From Chrysochromulina parva (taxonomy: Eukaryota > Haptophyta > Prymnesiales > Chrysochromulinaceae), in contig PJAB01000505.1 in NCBI GenBank assembly GCA_002887195.1, forward strand, positions 1 to 25,041: a DNA stretch of 25,041 bases. The letters are read 5' to 3'. Below, one piece after another: positions 15,916 to 24,747 of this stretch. The notes beneath the pieces are model-generated. The model was not told the DNA's origin. It worked only from the letters and a program-made list of their open reading frames with translations, and ran no database searches. Numbering within the stretch: position 1 is the stretch's first letter; each line of letters opens with the position of its first letter. The translations under genes were made by a program, and so were the position numbers.

Positions 15916-17001
15916 CTAGTTCACGTTAATAGGTGGCTTGCGCAGCTGAGGCATGAAAGGAGTGAACGCGGGCTCGTCCGACGCGGCCGCATGCTCCACC
16001 TCCTGCGCCGCCGCCCCCTCGGCCGTCGCTACGGCCGCCGCCTCGGCCTTGGGCCTTGCCGTGGGCGTGGCCTCAACCTCCGCGTTGGGCGCAGCCTCCG
16101 CGTTGGCCTTAGCCTCTGCGTTGGCCTTAGCCTCCGCGTTGGCCTTAGCCTCTGCGGCCCACTTGACCCAAAACTTGCACGTGCCCTTCTCAACAGCCGA
16201 ATGGCGCAGCCCGCAGAAGCTGCACCGGCTCTCCCACTCGCGCGGCAGGTACGACTTGCGCAGCCCCTGCACAGCACTCTCGCACTGGAGAAGGGCCTCG
16301 CGGGGGAGCTCTGCCTCCACGCTGTACGAGTCGAGCCGATCGTGCAACTCCTGCTGGAGCATCTTGACATGGTGCTTCTCGTCCGCAGAGGCGCCGCCGC
16401 GCTGCAGCCGCGCGTTCACCTGCGCACGCGACACGTGGAACTGCCGCATCGTCTCTGCCAGTTGCAGGGGCACCGGCGCGCTCAGGTCCGACGTGGCCGG
16501 CGCGGGCGTCGTGTGGTTCTCGCCCACGCCCTGCACCGTTGGGTGAGGGATGGTGACAGACGGGTGCTCGCTGTCGTCGAGCAGCACGCAGCGCACCGCG
16601 TCGGCCGCGCGCAGCGCCACGTCGCCCTTGCGTACCGGCCACCAGCCGATAGCACCCTGGATCTTCCCACCGTCATCCTGGCCGAGGCAAATGACGCACT
16701 CCTGCTGCCCGATGGGCTTGCAAAGCACAGCCCAATTAGTTCCATCCTCGACGGACGGCAAGCGGGCTATCGCCTTGCTATTCATAATCGACTGCCGGAT
16801 GTCGACCGGAGCCGCTGCCAGCGTCACCGAAGCCTCCGCCGAGCTCAAACGCCGCAAGTCTGCGAGCAGCGAGGCATCCGCCCACTTTGGCACCGCGCCG
16901 AGCGCCTTGATCTCTGCAATCTCGGCAGCCTCCCTTCGCTCCTCCTTGGTCTCGCCCAGGCCCTTGCCGCGCCCTGCAAAGGCTCCAGCAAGCGCGGCCA
17001 T
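15916..17001 (-). CDS. Unrecognised protein with a Cys/His cluster and Ala-Glu-Lys repeat tail
   Basis: 361 codons from an ATG at 17001. The N-terminus is charged and helical (GETKEERREAAEIAEIKAL). A central region with strands (TNWAVLCKPIGQQECVICLG ... GAIGWWPVRKGD) looks globular. Residues about 180-245 are helical, possibly coiled coil (AETMRQFHVSRAQVNARL). About residues 259-275 contain CSFCGLRHSAVEKGTC, a C-x2-C-x3-H-x7-C set that could bind one zinc but matches no standard knuckle. The tail repeats AEAKAN about four times. No signal peptide or membrane segment is seen. The gene is divergent from 17326 (+) across 324 bp. Function unknown. The long plus-strand frame over the same bases is compositionally a shadow. 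Confidence 0.6.
   Translation of the reverse strand: MAALAGAFAGRGKGLGETKEERREAAEIAEIKALGAVPKWADASLLADLRRLSSAEASVTLAAAPVDIRQSIMNSKAIARLPSVEDGTNWAVLCKPIGQQECVICLGQDDGGKIQGAIGWWPVRKGDVALRAADAVRCVLLDDSEHPSVTIPHPTVQGVGENHTTPAPATSDLSAPVPLQLAETMRQFHVSRAQVNARLQRGGASADEKHHVKMLQQELHDRLDSYSVEAELPREALLQCESAVQGLRKSYLPREWESRCSFCGLRHSAVEKGTCKFWVKWAAEAKANAEAKANAEAKANAEAAPNAEVEATPTARPKAEAAAVATAEGAAAQEVEHAAASDEPAFTPFMPQLRKPPINVN
16080..16160 (-). repeat. 18-bp in-frame minisatellite encoding AEAKAN
   Basis: ttggccttagcctctgcg-like units repeat with an 18-bp period and few differences, giving AEAKAN in the minus-strand protein. Confidence 0.85.
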
Positions 17002-17325
17002 CTAGACGCAGGAGGTCGCAGAGCGACTCGAAAATCGACCGCGGTTTGGCGTGAATTCACGCAAAACGCCGACACGACGCTTTTCGTCGACCGAAAGTTC
17101 AGGCCGTCACAGATCGGCATTCTACAAGGGTTCACAGCGCCGCGTGCGCGCGCGCAGGCGCGCCACCCGTTTCTAGCGGTGCTTCCGGTGTACCGGGTAC
17201 CGGGTAAAGTGCCTTTGTGCGTGTCCGCGTGTCCCGTGTGTGTCCCGGCTCCCCCCGGTGTCTTCTTACCGGTACCGGTACCGTGTGATATTCATACTGT
17301 ACCGGTAGACGCGCGCGGCGCGGCA
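17002..17325. promoter_or_regulatory. Divergent promoter with a 24-bp dyad and TACCGGTA motifs
   Basis: The ATGs at 17001 (-) and 17326 (+) face away from each other. Positions 17044-17067 form a near-perfect dyad with perfect core GCGTGAATTCACGC (17049-17062). Tandem taccggtaccggta lies at 17267-17280, and ctgtaccggtag at 17297-17308 just before the plus-strand start. The palindromic form suggests binding of homodimeric factors, by inference. Confidence 0.5.
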
Positions 17326-18445
17326 ATGACCGTCGCCGCCGCAGGCGTCGCCTCCAAGAATGTGCGCCTCATCGCCGAGACCGCACAGCTAATTCAAGAG
17401 CTGCATGCGTCTTCGACGTCGACAAGCGTGCTACGCTCGGGCAGTGTTGCTAAGACGCCAGAGGCGCCCTTGTTGCCACCACCGCTACCGCCTGCGCCGC
17501 CTTCGTTTCCATCAAAATTGCAAGACCACGACGCAGATCCGTTCCTTGGCAATGGACCGACCAACCATAGTGAGTGGCAGCACTGCTTTGATGCGATCGG
17601 CAGTCGTGCTGCGTATGCCACCGCGCTCTATGGCACGAGTGCTGCTGCTGCCGAGGATGCTTTCCGCTGGACGCACGTCAACGTCATCTACCCCTTCTTG
17701 ATACCTAATTTGAACAACACGTGCTTGAATGCTGCTGACATGGTGTACCGCAGGGTGGTCGTTGGCGCTACGTTTGTCGACTACCCGGAGCGCAGCAAGA
17801 TCATGCACGGGAATACAGTCAATGGTGGTGGCCCCCGCGCACCGCCAAAGTGGCGCAGGTGGCCATGGACCGAGGTGCTGCATTCGCCAAGTTGGGGTAG
17901 AGGCATGGTCGACGAGCAGCTGTGGATGTACGTTGCAAGGGGCAGCGGCCTTTGGTTCAACCCAGGCCGAGTACTTGAGCTAAGTGACACGTCGGATCTC
18001 GCCATCTTCCTGAATGCCAGCTACAGTGCACGCCATACAGGCTCGAAGGCCGTGCTCATGCAGCTTGGTGTGTGTGCGCCCTCGCCTCGCGATGCCCGCC
18101 TCGCGATGCCCGCCTCGCAGACGCACGATGACGCCCAATGGCTGTTCTTCTCACCCCTCACCTCGACCCTCGCAGCTGTAAAACGCCTCTCTCACCAATT
18201 CGACAGCGTCGCGTTTGCCTACCACGTTGACGGCGGCTGCTGCCATCGCATGGTCATGAGAGAGCTCATCTCTCTGCACAATTTCTCCAAAACATGCCCC
18301 GTAAGTCCATCAATGGCACGAGGGTGGCCACCGCACAATCTTCGACCGTGCAACTGCACGCCCCGAGTGGGCGTGTGCTGAGGTTTCCAATAGGATTACT
18401 AAACATGCTGAAAATTGTAACCGATGTAAGGTTCGGTCCTCGTAA
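17326..18445 (+). CDS. Unrecognised Trp/Asn-rich globular protein, probably two exons
   Basis: From the ATG at 17326 the frame runs to a stop at 18381 (351 codons). A strong donor, CCCC|gtaagt at 18301, with an acceptor ccgag at 18367 gives a 67-nt intron. Exon 2 (18368-18445) then reads WACAEVSNRITKHAENCNRC and ends RSS, for about 350 residues. The spliced ending is preferred because it is Cys/Trp-patterned, whereas read-through gives Pro/Arg sequence. The first 80 residues include a Pro run (LLPPPLPPAPP). The rest is an ordinary fold with notable pieces: NVIYPFLIPNLNNTCLNAAD, GMVDEQLWMYVARGSGLWFN, AFAYHVDGGCCHR. No signal peptide is visible. A role in carbohydrate modification or an algal-specific family is possible, but I cannot assign one. 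Confidence 0.6.
18301..18367 (+). other. Putative 67-nt intron
   Basis: gtaagt at 18301 is a consensus 5' splice site, and cgccccgag ends it at 18367. Removal shifts the frame to a Cys-rich C-terminus. No transcript evidence is available, so both endings remain possible. Confidence 0.5.
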
Positions 18446-18983
18446 TGTGGCATTCCAACTCCGATCTGTCCTCTCTTCGACGATTACGACGAAAACAGTA
18501 ATGAGTAAACCGATGGCAGGGCCTGGGGTTCAACCGAACAGCGTTACGCGTGTGGTGAGAGCGGTGTGGCACGTAAATGATTCTGCGTGGCCTTTCGGCG
18601 CGGGATGGGGTGATGAACGTGATGCCTGACTTTGCCTCACATATTAATCAGACCATCCCGAACACACATACACACACTGCCAGCACCGCCGCGCGTGGCC
18701 AGCTAGCCACCCGATCGCATCGGGCGATCTTCAGTCATCAATACAAGCGACCCACATCAAGCCAACAATCATCACATAATCTGACAGATGTGCCCACGTT
18801 ATGGTGACTATTTATCGTGGGCCCGATCATCCTTGTGTTGATCGAAGAAGAGAAGAAACAATTCGTACATCGTTCTCGGCCGATGCCGTGCCAAAGTCTG
18901 CGCTCGGCGCATCCGTCCGAGTCATCATCTTGACCTCACGTTGCCTTGACCTGGGGAGGCGAGAGTGTGTGAGTCGTTGCGCC
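18446..18983. other. Convergent intergenic region
   Basis: Between the 3' ends of the unrecognised plus-strand gene and the CD36-like minus-strand gene. AT-richer than the genes; it contains a short (ac)n stretch at about 18661-18677. No gene or clear signal is seen. Confidence 0.5.
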
Positions 18984-20969
18984 TCAAACCGCCAAGGCAG
19001 GGTTCACGGGCGATTGGCGGACCGTAAACGAGGGTGGACGGGCCGCTCTGAGGTCGATTGTCATGGTCGCCTGCGGCATCTCCACGGATCCGGCCTCCGT
19101 CGACTTGTTTGACGACTTGTTCTTCTTCTCAGCCACATCAGGCTTCACCTTTCTTTTAGGCTCTTTGTCCAGGTTGAGCCGACGGGCGAGGCGCCATTCA
19201 ATCGCCTTGGACATCGCACGGCTGACTGGCCAGATAAATAGCGCAATCCCCACAATGGTGCAGAGGTACATGGCGAGGTAGGCCATCGCTGGCGCCGAAG
19301 CAATCGCATTTAGCGCCGCCGCACCCGCAGTGAGCCGATTGCTCTCAACGTGTAGCGGGAACACGATTGGAAAGGTGGAAGAGTTGAACACGTTTGCAAA
19401 GAGGGGCCCGTCAAAGGTAGTTCGATCAAAGCCCACGATGTTGAACATGAATGGCATGTTATACTTGAGCACCTTGCCGGTGAGCGGCTCGATGTAAAGT
19501 TCGTGGCGCATCGTCGGTTCGTCATAGGCTAGCGGCGTGCCTCCCAGGGTCTCGAAGGTCGCCGATTCACTCAGGCTGTGACTGGCCTTACCAAAGTATG
19601 GCAAGGTCAGCGCGTATGGGTACATGATGGTCTTGTAGCCAGCCCACACATTCGGCCCCCAGAGCATGCCAAAGTCGCACCTGCCAGTGGCCGCGCAAGC
19701 TCCAGCCTCGTCTGGGACGCCGTCGACCGTGAGGGCACCCGCGCTCTCATCCATGGAATACTTGACCACGTACAGGCTGTTGATGATGAGCTCATGAGTG
19801 CATGCTCCGCAAGAGAAGGGAAGGCGGCGGTAATGCTTTGAGAAGTCCGTGAAGTCGAAGCTCGACTGGCGTGGCGGCGCCTTCGCAGGATAGCCAGATT
19901 CGAAAAAGGAGGGGGCGGCTGAGATGGGCGGCATCGGCTGACTCGAGAAGGGGGAGAGTGCCCCGCGCGTGCCGGAGATGTTGAAAATGGACATGCACCC
20001 GGTAAGGCGCCCTGCAAGGCGCAGCGCAAGAGGCTTGGGACTCAAGATGCACCCAGCGGGGCTGGAGATGCCGTCGTTGTCGAACGGAACGCCTTGCACA
20101 CCCCACTGACCTTGGTTGTACGAGTCGCTTGCATACGTGAAGCCGCGTAGGCCGTGCTGGATGCCGATCAGGCTGGGGTTATTCTTGCCCGTGAATGTCA
20201 AGGTCTCGAACATCGTTCCGGTCGCACTCCCCGTCGCGATAGCCTCCTCGAGGGATGCGCGAGTCGGGTAGTCGTTGTACTCGCCCATGTGGAATTCCGT
20301 GATGCGGGAGCCCCCCAGAAGCTGCAGAGCCGCCGCCGGAAGGGAGGACGTGTGGCCGTAGATGAGCTCGCTGATAGTGCGCCGAACGAAGATGCCCACG
20401 TTGTTGGGTGTCGTCCCGTCCAGCCGGAGCTGTTGAGTGTCCGCTTCGACCATGTCGTACACGGGCACGCAAGCGAATGCAAGCGGGTGGGAAGAGTTTG
20501 GGTCGCGCATCTCCCGTATTGCCTGCTCGCCCCCGCAAAACCTGATCAGGCCAGCCAGAATGCTGTGTGCCGTCACGATCGAGAGCTGCGCGTCCGCCGG
20601 GTCGGAGAACTCCAAGTGGAAGTGCGTTTTTTCAGAGAACGTCTCCGCATCATCAGTGAGTTGGGCGTCGAAGCTCTCCGCCGAGAAACGAAAGGTGATC
20701 GGCACGGCCGCAAATATGGGCTTCGGCGGTGGCGAGACAGTCTGCAACTCGTACGCGTTGGTCACGTTCAGGAAGACATATTCGACCGGCTCATTCCTGA
20801 TCATCTTGTTGCCAATGTCCCTTGCAGCGGCGAGCTTGGAATCGGTGTCAAGCGTGAGGGCATTGATCAAGGCATTCGTGAACATGGCCGGGAGGATGAC
20901 ATTGCCGAGCGCCAAAAAGACGGGGCTGCTGATGATCGCGCACAGCGCGCACACGTCCTTGCGTTGCAT
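18984..20969 (-). CDS. CD36/LIMP-2/SR-BI family scavenger receptor-like membrane protein
   Basis: 661 codons from the ATG at 20969. The frame is open back to about 21122 with no earlier ATG. Topology is the family hallmark: an N-terminal membrane segment (about 7-37, CAIISSPVFLALGNVILPAM), a large ectodomain, and a C-terminal one (563-582, AYLAMYLCTIVGIALFIWPV). Just after TM1, EYVFLNVTNAYEL matches the conserved 'fFNVTNPeEf' strand. TISELIYGHTSSL matches the 'eLLwGY' region, and about ten ectodomain Cys and four N-glycosylation sites fit. Family members bind lipids, lipoproteins or lysosomal enzymes, and transport lipid through an internal tunnel. At 661 residues it is longer than animal members (about 470-500) because of ectodomain insertions and a 79-residue basic tail. 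The substrate is unknown; plasma membrane or endolysosome is inferred. Confidence 0.82.
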   Translation of the reverse strand: MQRKDVCALCAIISSPVFLALGNVILPAMFTNALINALTLDTDSKLAAARDIGNKMIRNEPVEYVFLNVTNAYELQTVSPPPKPIFAAVPITFRFSAESFDAQLTDDAETFSEKTHFHLEFSDPADAQLSIVTAHSILAGLIRFCGGEQAIREMRDPNSSHPLAFACVPVYDMVEADTQQLRLDGTTPNNVGIFVRRTISELIYGHTSSLPAAALQLLGGSRITEFHMGEYNDYPTRASLEEAIATGSATGTMFETLTFTGKNNPSLIGIQHGLRGFTYASDSYNQGQWGVQGVPFDNDGISSPAGCILSPKPLALRLAGRLTGCMSIFNISGTRGALSPFSSQPMPPISAAPSFFESGYPAKAPPRQSSFDFTDFSKHYRRLPFSCGACTHELIINSLYVVKYSMDESAGALTVDGVPDEAGACAATGRCDFGMLWGPNVWAGYKTIMYPYALTLPYFGKASHSLSESATFETLGGTPLAYDEPTMRHELYIEPLTGKVLKYNMPFMFNIVGFDRTTFDGPLFANVFNSSTFPIVFPLHVESNRLTAGAAALNAIASAPAMAYLAMYLCTIVGIALFIWPVSRAMSKAIEWRLARRLNLDKEPKRKVKPDVAEKKNKSSNKSTEAGSVEMPQATMTIDLRAARPPSFTVRQSPVNPALAV

Positions 20970-21384
20970 GTCAGAGGAGAGTGCGCGTCGAGCGATCGTC
21001 CGGCGAATGGTGCTTGCGAAACTTTGTGTATGGCCGCGGGCGGTGATGACGTTCACAATCCGCGTGAGGCCTGCCAGGCCACACCCTGAGTCCCGGAGGC
21101 ATGCAGTAGCATGCTTTCCCAAACCGTCAACTGTGTTACCAAATTAGTGTGTAACTGGCAGGGCGCGAGCCCTCCAGTTTGTAGTGCAGTGAGATTCCCG
21201 CGTTGCTTTCACACGCGTTTTTCATGACTAGCCCGTGGAAGTACTCGGGCCAGTCGGTGCCTCAGGGCACGCCGCCTGTTGGGACGGCCGGCACTGGGCA
21301 CCCTGCACGCACAATCAAACACTCGCCCTGTCGGGCGAGGTTTGTCCACCTGTTCTGTTCTAAAATCTCAAAATCTCCCAACAG
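20970..21384 (-). other. Intergenic region upstream of the CD36-like gene
   Basis: Holds the CD36-like promoter and the 3' UTR of the GT47 gene. The stretch 20970-21122 is an open minus-strand frame (Arg/Thr-rich, no ATG) and could be part of an upstream exon. GCATGC agta GCATGC occurs at about 21100-21116. No TATA box is evident. Confidence 0.45.
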
Positions 21385-24300
21385 CTACCTCTGCTGTACT
21401 TTACGTAGTTTTCCCGGAGCCGATGGGTCAGTGCGAGCAGGGGCTCCACCTCGTGTGGCGAGCGTGAGCATGATGGTGTCGAACGCGTCCGGTGCGCCGC
21501 CGTCAACGACTGCCTGCAGCTTGACAAGGGCGGGATTGTCCTTCAAAAAGTCGGTCGGCAACGTGCGAGTTGGGTGGCTGGGCAGGAATCGATCCGCTTC
21601 GAGGAAGCTCTTAGCGTATACGAATCGCGTCCAGAGGCGCTCCATAGCTTCGCCCATAGAGCGGCGCGTGCTGGGGAGTACGGAGCGTAGAAGGCCGTCG
21701 AGCTGCTCGACGTCCTTCTCCGCGATGCGGATGGCGAAGGCAGAGTAGTTGAGCACGGTCTCAAAGGGCATGTGCACATTATCCATGATGATCACAGGGA
21801 TGCATCCGTGCCGCACGGCGTCGTCGACACGCGACGACCAGCCATCGCCGCCGGGGGGCACGATGCAAAAGTAGGATGTGCTCAGGTCGTTGCTGTAACG
21901 GGAGCCCACCTTGTTCTCGAGGTGCCAGCCAGGGACGCCCTTGAAGGCTTTGTAGAGCCGTTGCCGGATGCCACGCCCGTACTTAAGCGGCTCGTTCTGG
22001 GCCAGATTGCCGGAAAAGTACGCGAGGGTGGTGCGCGGCTGGCTGTCCCACGGCGGAGGGCGGGCTGACTGTGCGGTGCCCAACACGGCGCGATGCTGCT
22101 GAGCGCCATGTTGGGCTGGCTGCTGAGCGGCGGGCATCTCGGTGGGCTTCTCGGCGGGCTTCTCGGTGGCCGTCCGGAGCCATGGCGTCGCCTGCCATTT
22201 GGCGACGGGGGCGAAGACCGGGATGACGAGATCACGATCTGGCCGGTAGCACGGGTGCGTCCCAATGAGAGCGCGCGAGCCCCCCTGCCGCGCGGGCGGG
22301 AAGCTCCAGGCCTGACCAGCGGGCGCACGCTGGTCGAGGGTCCAATGAGCCTCCCAATTATCGGGTACGTACCGGCTGCTCGAGGTGGGCTTTGCGTCCA
22401 TGCGCCCCCAGTGCGTGAGCACGATCGAGTGCTCGAAGAGCTCGAGGGGGGCCCAACACGCTCCTTCGTCGTGTGGGAAGAGCCACAGGTGGTCCACGCG
22501 GCCGCTCGCGACGGACGCGTTGAAAAACGGCCAGCGCTGCCGTATCTGCTGCAGCGCATCGAGCGCCATGCGCATCGCCGTCACCGGCCGCATCGGGAAC
22601 CCAGTCGCGAACGGGCCCGGGCCGACCCAATCGTACACGGGCAGGATGGTGCAGGCAAGGTAAGAGGGGACGTAGAAAAAATCAGCCGAAGCTCCGTCGA
22701 CGGTGCGGTGGGGTGAGCGCAGCAGCCACTCGTGCAGGGCCGTCTCGATTGTGTACGCGTAGTTGTCGTTGAAGACGGTCCGATTTAGCTCGTCAAAGGT
22801 GCGATGCACGCAGTAGCCGGCGTAGCCGCGGTACTGTAGGATGAGGCTCGTATGGTCCCAGAGCTCATACACGTACACCGAGGGGCGCCGAGGAGCGTTG
22901 TGGGCGGCATGGGCGGCATGGAGGGTGACGTGCCCGTCGGCCGCGCGCGTCGTCATCGAGCAGTCGACTCCGAAGAAGCCCGGGTCGCAATGGCAGAAGC
23001 CGCCGCCGTGAGCGTCGCATAGGCCGTGGCCCGAGCACTGGTTGAGGCAAAACGGTTCATGGCGTTCATCGCACAGAGGGCCATGCAGGCCGTCGTAGGT
23101 GCACGGGCACAGGTGAGCCACCGCGCTGTCTAACGCGTCCGCTGGCGTCGCGTCACACCACGCCGCCGGCGCGGCGGGAGTGGCGGCGGAGGTGGCGGCG
23201 GAGGTGGAGGTGGAGGTGGAGGCAGCGGCGGCTGCGGTGGCTGCGGCGGCGGAGGCGGCTGCGGCGGCGGAGGCGGCTGCGGCGGCGGAGGCGGCGGCGG
23301 CGGCGGAGGGGGCAGCCTCGTAGCTTGCGGCCCAGCCGTCACTCTCGGCTGGTGAGAGCCGATGCAGCAAGCTGTGCAGTGGCCACGTGCCTCGTGCGGA
23401 GAGCTTCTGATAGAGAAACGCCCCCCGCGCCGCCCGCGCCCCGCCCTTGAGGATGGGCCCCCACGGTGGACCCATGAGCTTCAAGGGCAGCTCGGCGGCG
23501 GCGCGGAGGGCTGCCTCGCGCTGTACATTCTGCTCTATCTCTCGACGACGGGCGGCGTCCATTAGGCGGCGTGCTGGGGGTCGTCCCACCTGCTGATTCC
23601 GACGTCGTCGCGGTGACAACATTGACGAAGCACTCATTGACGAAGCACCCGCCCAGTTCGGTGCCATATCGGGCGAGCCTGCAAGCTGTCCGCCGCCGCT
23701 GCCGCCGCCGCTGCCGCCGCCGCTGTCCAGCCGATACGCATGCGGGACATCGTTCGCGCCCACCTCGATGCGCCAATCGCCGCCCTTGTCGCCAAACCAG
23801 AAGCGTCGGAGCACGCTGGACCGTTCCGTCGGATTGACGCGGAGCGCGGCTGTGCGACCAGCTAGATCGTCTTCGAAACGGCGGCGGCGGAGGACCTCCT
23901 GGGAGCGATCGAGGCCCGACCCCTTACCCACGCCCAGGTCGAGTCGGCTCCCATTCAACGCAAACCGGATCCACGCCGGGTCCGGCTTCAACCCGAGCGC
24001 TGCGAAGGCATCCACAGGCATGTACTTCACCTGGCACGTGTCGCTCATGGGCCGTCTGTTGATGCGCCCCGGGCAGAAGCAATAGCCGCGCCGCTCGTCG
24101 CACTCGCCCGCGCAGTGGCTCGCGTGCCACAGCCCATCAGTCGGGCCGTTGCACCCGCGCACGTTCGCGCGCTCGCATGCAGAGCCGTTGAAGCCAGCCT
24201 CGCACGCGCAGACTCCCGTTTGCTCATCGCACACGCCGTGGCCGTGGCAGTCGGCAACGCACGCGCGCCGGCGCACGCCGACGACGTACGGCGAGATAGG

Positions 24301-24747
24301 TGCCGCTGAGAGCTCACGTGTCGCGTACCACGTGCGGCACGCGTCCGCGGCAAGGAGACCAGTACACCGGCGAGTGGCCAACTCGTCCTGCGCGCCGGTC
24401 ACAGCAGCTGCAGGTGTCTGCTGAACGTCGAGGTCTTTGGTGAGCGGACGCGGCCATGAAGGTTGTGTGAGCGTGCTCGAGTCAGACTGCGGAGGAGTTG
24501 ATGCGTGGCTGGCGATGGCGTCGCTGGCGATGGCGTCGCTGGCAATGGGGCGATGGGTCATCACGATGCGTGTGGGTCGGTGCTCGGTCTCCTGCTGCGA
24601 AAATCGCTGCAAGCACCACACGACTGCCAGCAGCACGCCTACAATTGCAAAGACTTCATACGGGCGTCGCCACCACGGACGTGTCCCTGTGGCGCGACCT
24701 GCGACGACCGATCGCGACTCGAGGGCTTCGTAATACGCACCTCGCAT
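21385..24747 (-). CDS. EGF-domain plus exostosin-like (GT47) glycosyltransferase, type II membrane protein
   Basis: 1120 codons from an ATG at 24747. Residues 31-47 (EVFAIVGVLLAVVWCL) are a signal anchor with positive residues before it, giving Golgi type II topology. EGF-like domain 1 is at about 163-191 (CHGHGVCDEQTGVCACEAGF), a second Cys cluster at 199-238, and another EGF at about 568-596 (CSGHGLCDAHGGGFCHCDPG). The Ala-rich linker at about 475-535 is coded by near-repetitive GCx codons. From about 620 the exostosin/GT47 fold begins: VYVYELWDHTSLIL, then SADFFYVPSYLACTI, FPHDEGACW, and the donor-binding region STSYFCIVPPGGDGWSSRVD and GCIPVIIMDNVHMPFE. GT47 enzymes build heparan, xyloglucan, pectin or algal cell-surface polysaccharides; the substrate here cannot be told. 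EGF plus GT47 combinations are known in algae. The enzyme's acid/donor motif appears intact. Confidence 0.9.
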   Translation of the reverse strand: MRGAYYEALESRSVVAGRATGTRPWWRRPYEVFAIVGVLLAVVWCLQRFSQQETEHRPTRIVMTHRPIASDAIASDAIASHASTPPQSDSSTLTQPSWPRPLTKDLDVQQTPAAAVTGAQDELATRRCTGLLAADACRTWYATRELSAAPISPYVVGVRRRACVADCHGHGVCDEQTGVCACEAGFNGSACERANVRGCNGPTDGLWHASHCAGECDERRGYCFCPGRINRRPMSDTCQVKYMPVDAFAALGLKPDPAWIRFALNGSRLDLGVGKGSGLDRSQEVLRRRRFEDDLAGRTAALRVNPTERSSVLRRFWFGDKGGDWRIEVGANDVPHAYRLDSGGGSGGGSGGGQLAGSPDMAPNWAGASSMSASSMLSPRRRRNQQVGRPPARRLMDAARRREIEQNVQREAALRAAAELPLKLMGPPWGPILKGGARAARGAFLYQKLSARGTWPLHSLLHRLSPAESDGWAASYEAAPSAAAAASAAAAASAAAAASAAAATAAAAASTSTSTSAATSAATPAAPAAWCDATPADALDSAVAHLCPCTYDGLHGPLCDERHEPFCLNQCSGHGLCDAHGGGFCHCDPGFFGVDCSMTTRAADGHVTLHAAHAAHNAPRRPSVYVYELWDHTSLILQYRGYAGYCVHRTFDELNRTVFNDNYAYTIETALHEWLLRSPHRTVDGASADFFYVPSYLACTILPVYDWVGPGPFATGFPMRPVTAMRMALDALQQIRQRWPFFNASVASGRVDHLWLFPHDEGACWAPLELFEHSIVLTHWGRMDAKPTSSSRYVPDNWEAHWTLDQRAPAGQAWSFPPARQGGSRALIGTHPCYRPDRDLVIPVFAPVAKWQATPWLRTATEKPAEKPTEMPAAQQPAQHGAQQHRAVLGTAQSARPPPWDSQPRTTLAYFSGNLAQNEPLKYGRGIRQRLYKAFKGVPGWHLENKVGSRYSNDLSTSYFCIVPPGGDGWSSRVDDAVRHGCIPVIIMDNVHMPFETVLNYSAFAIRIAEKDVEQLDGLLRSVLPSTRRSMGEAMERLWTRFVYAKSFLEADRFLPSHPTRTLPTDFLKDNPALVKLQAVVDGGAPDAFDTIMLTLATRGGAPARTDPSAPGKLRKVQQR
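23158..23315 (-). repeat. Poly-Ala/Ser/Thr coding trinucleotide-like repeat
   Basis: gcggcg/gcggag/gtggcg/gtggag units repeat through this stretch, encoding (SAAAAA)n and STSTS runs in the EGF-GT47 linker. Units are in frame multiples of three. Confidence 0.85.

Noticed and set aside
15874..17325. Plus-strand frame joined in phase to the gene starting at 17326
   Set aside because: Its composition is Arg/Leu/Pro-biased and it mirrors the minus-strand gene 15916-17001. The first protein-like sequence begins at the ATG at 17326.
20154..21089. Plus-strand frame opposite the CD36-like gene (311 codons)
   Set aside because: Antisense shadow with no domain; the minus strand has TM segments and family motifs.
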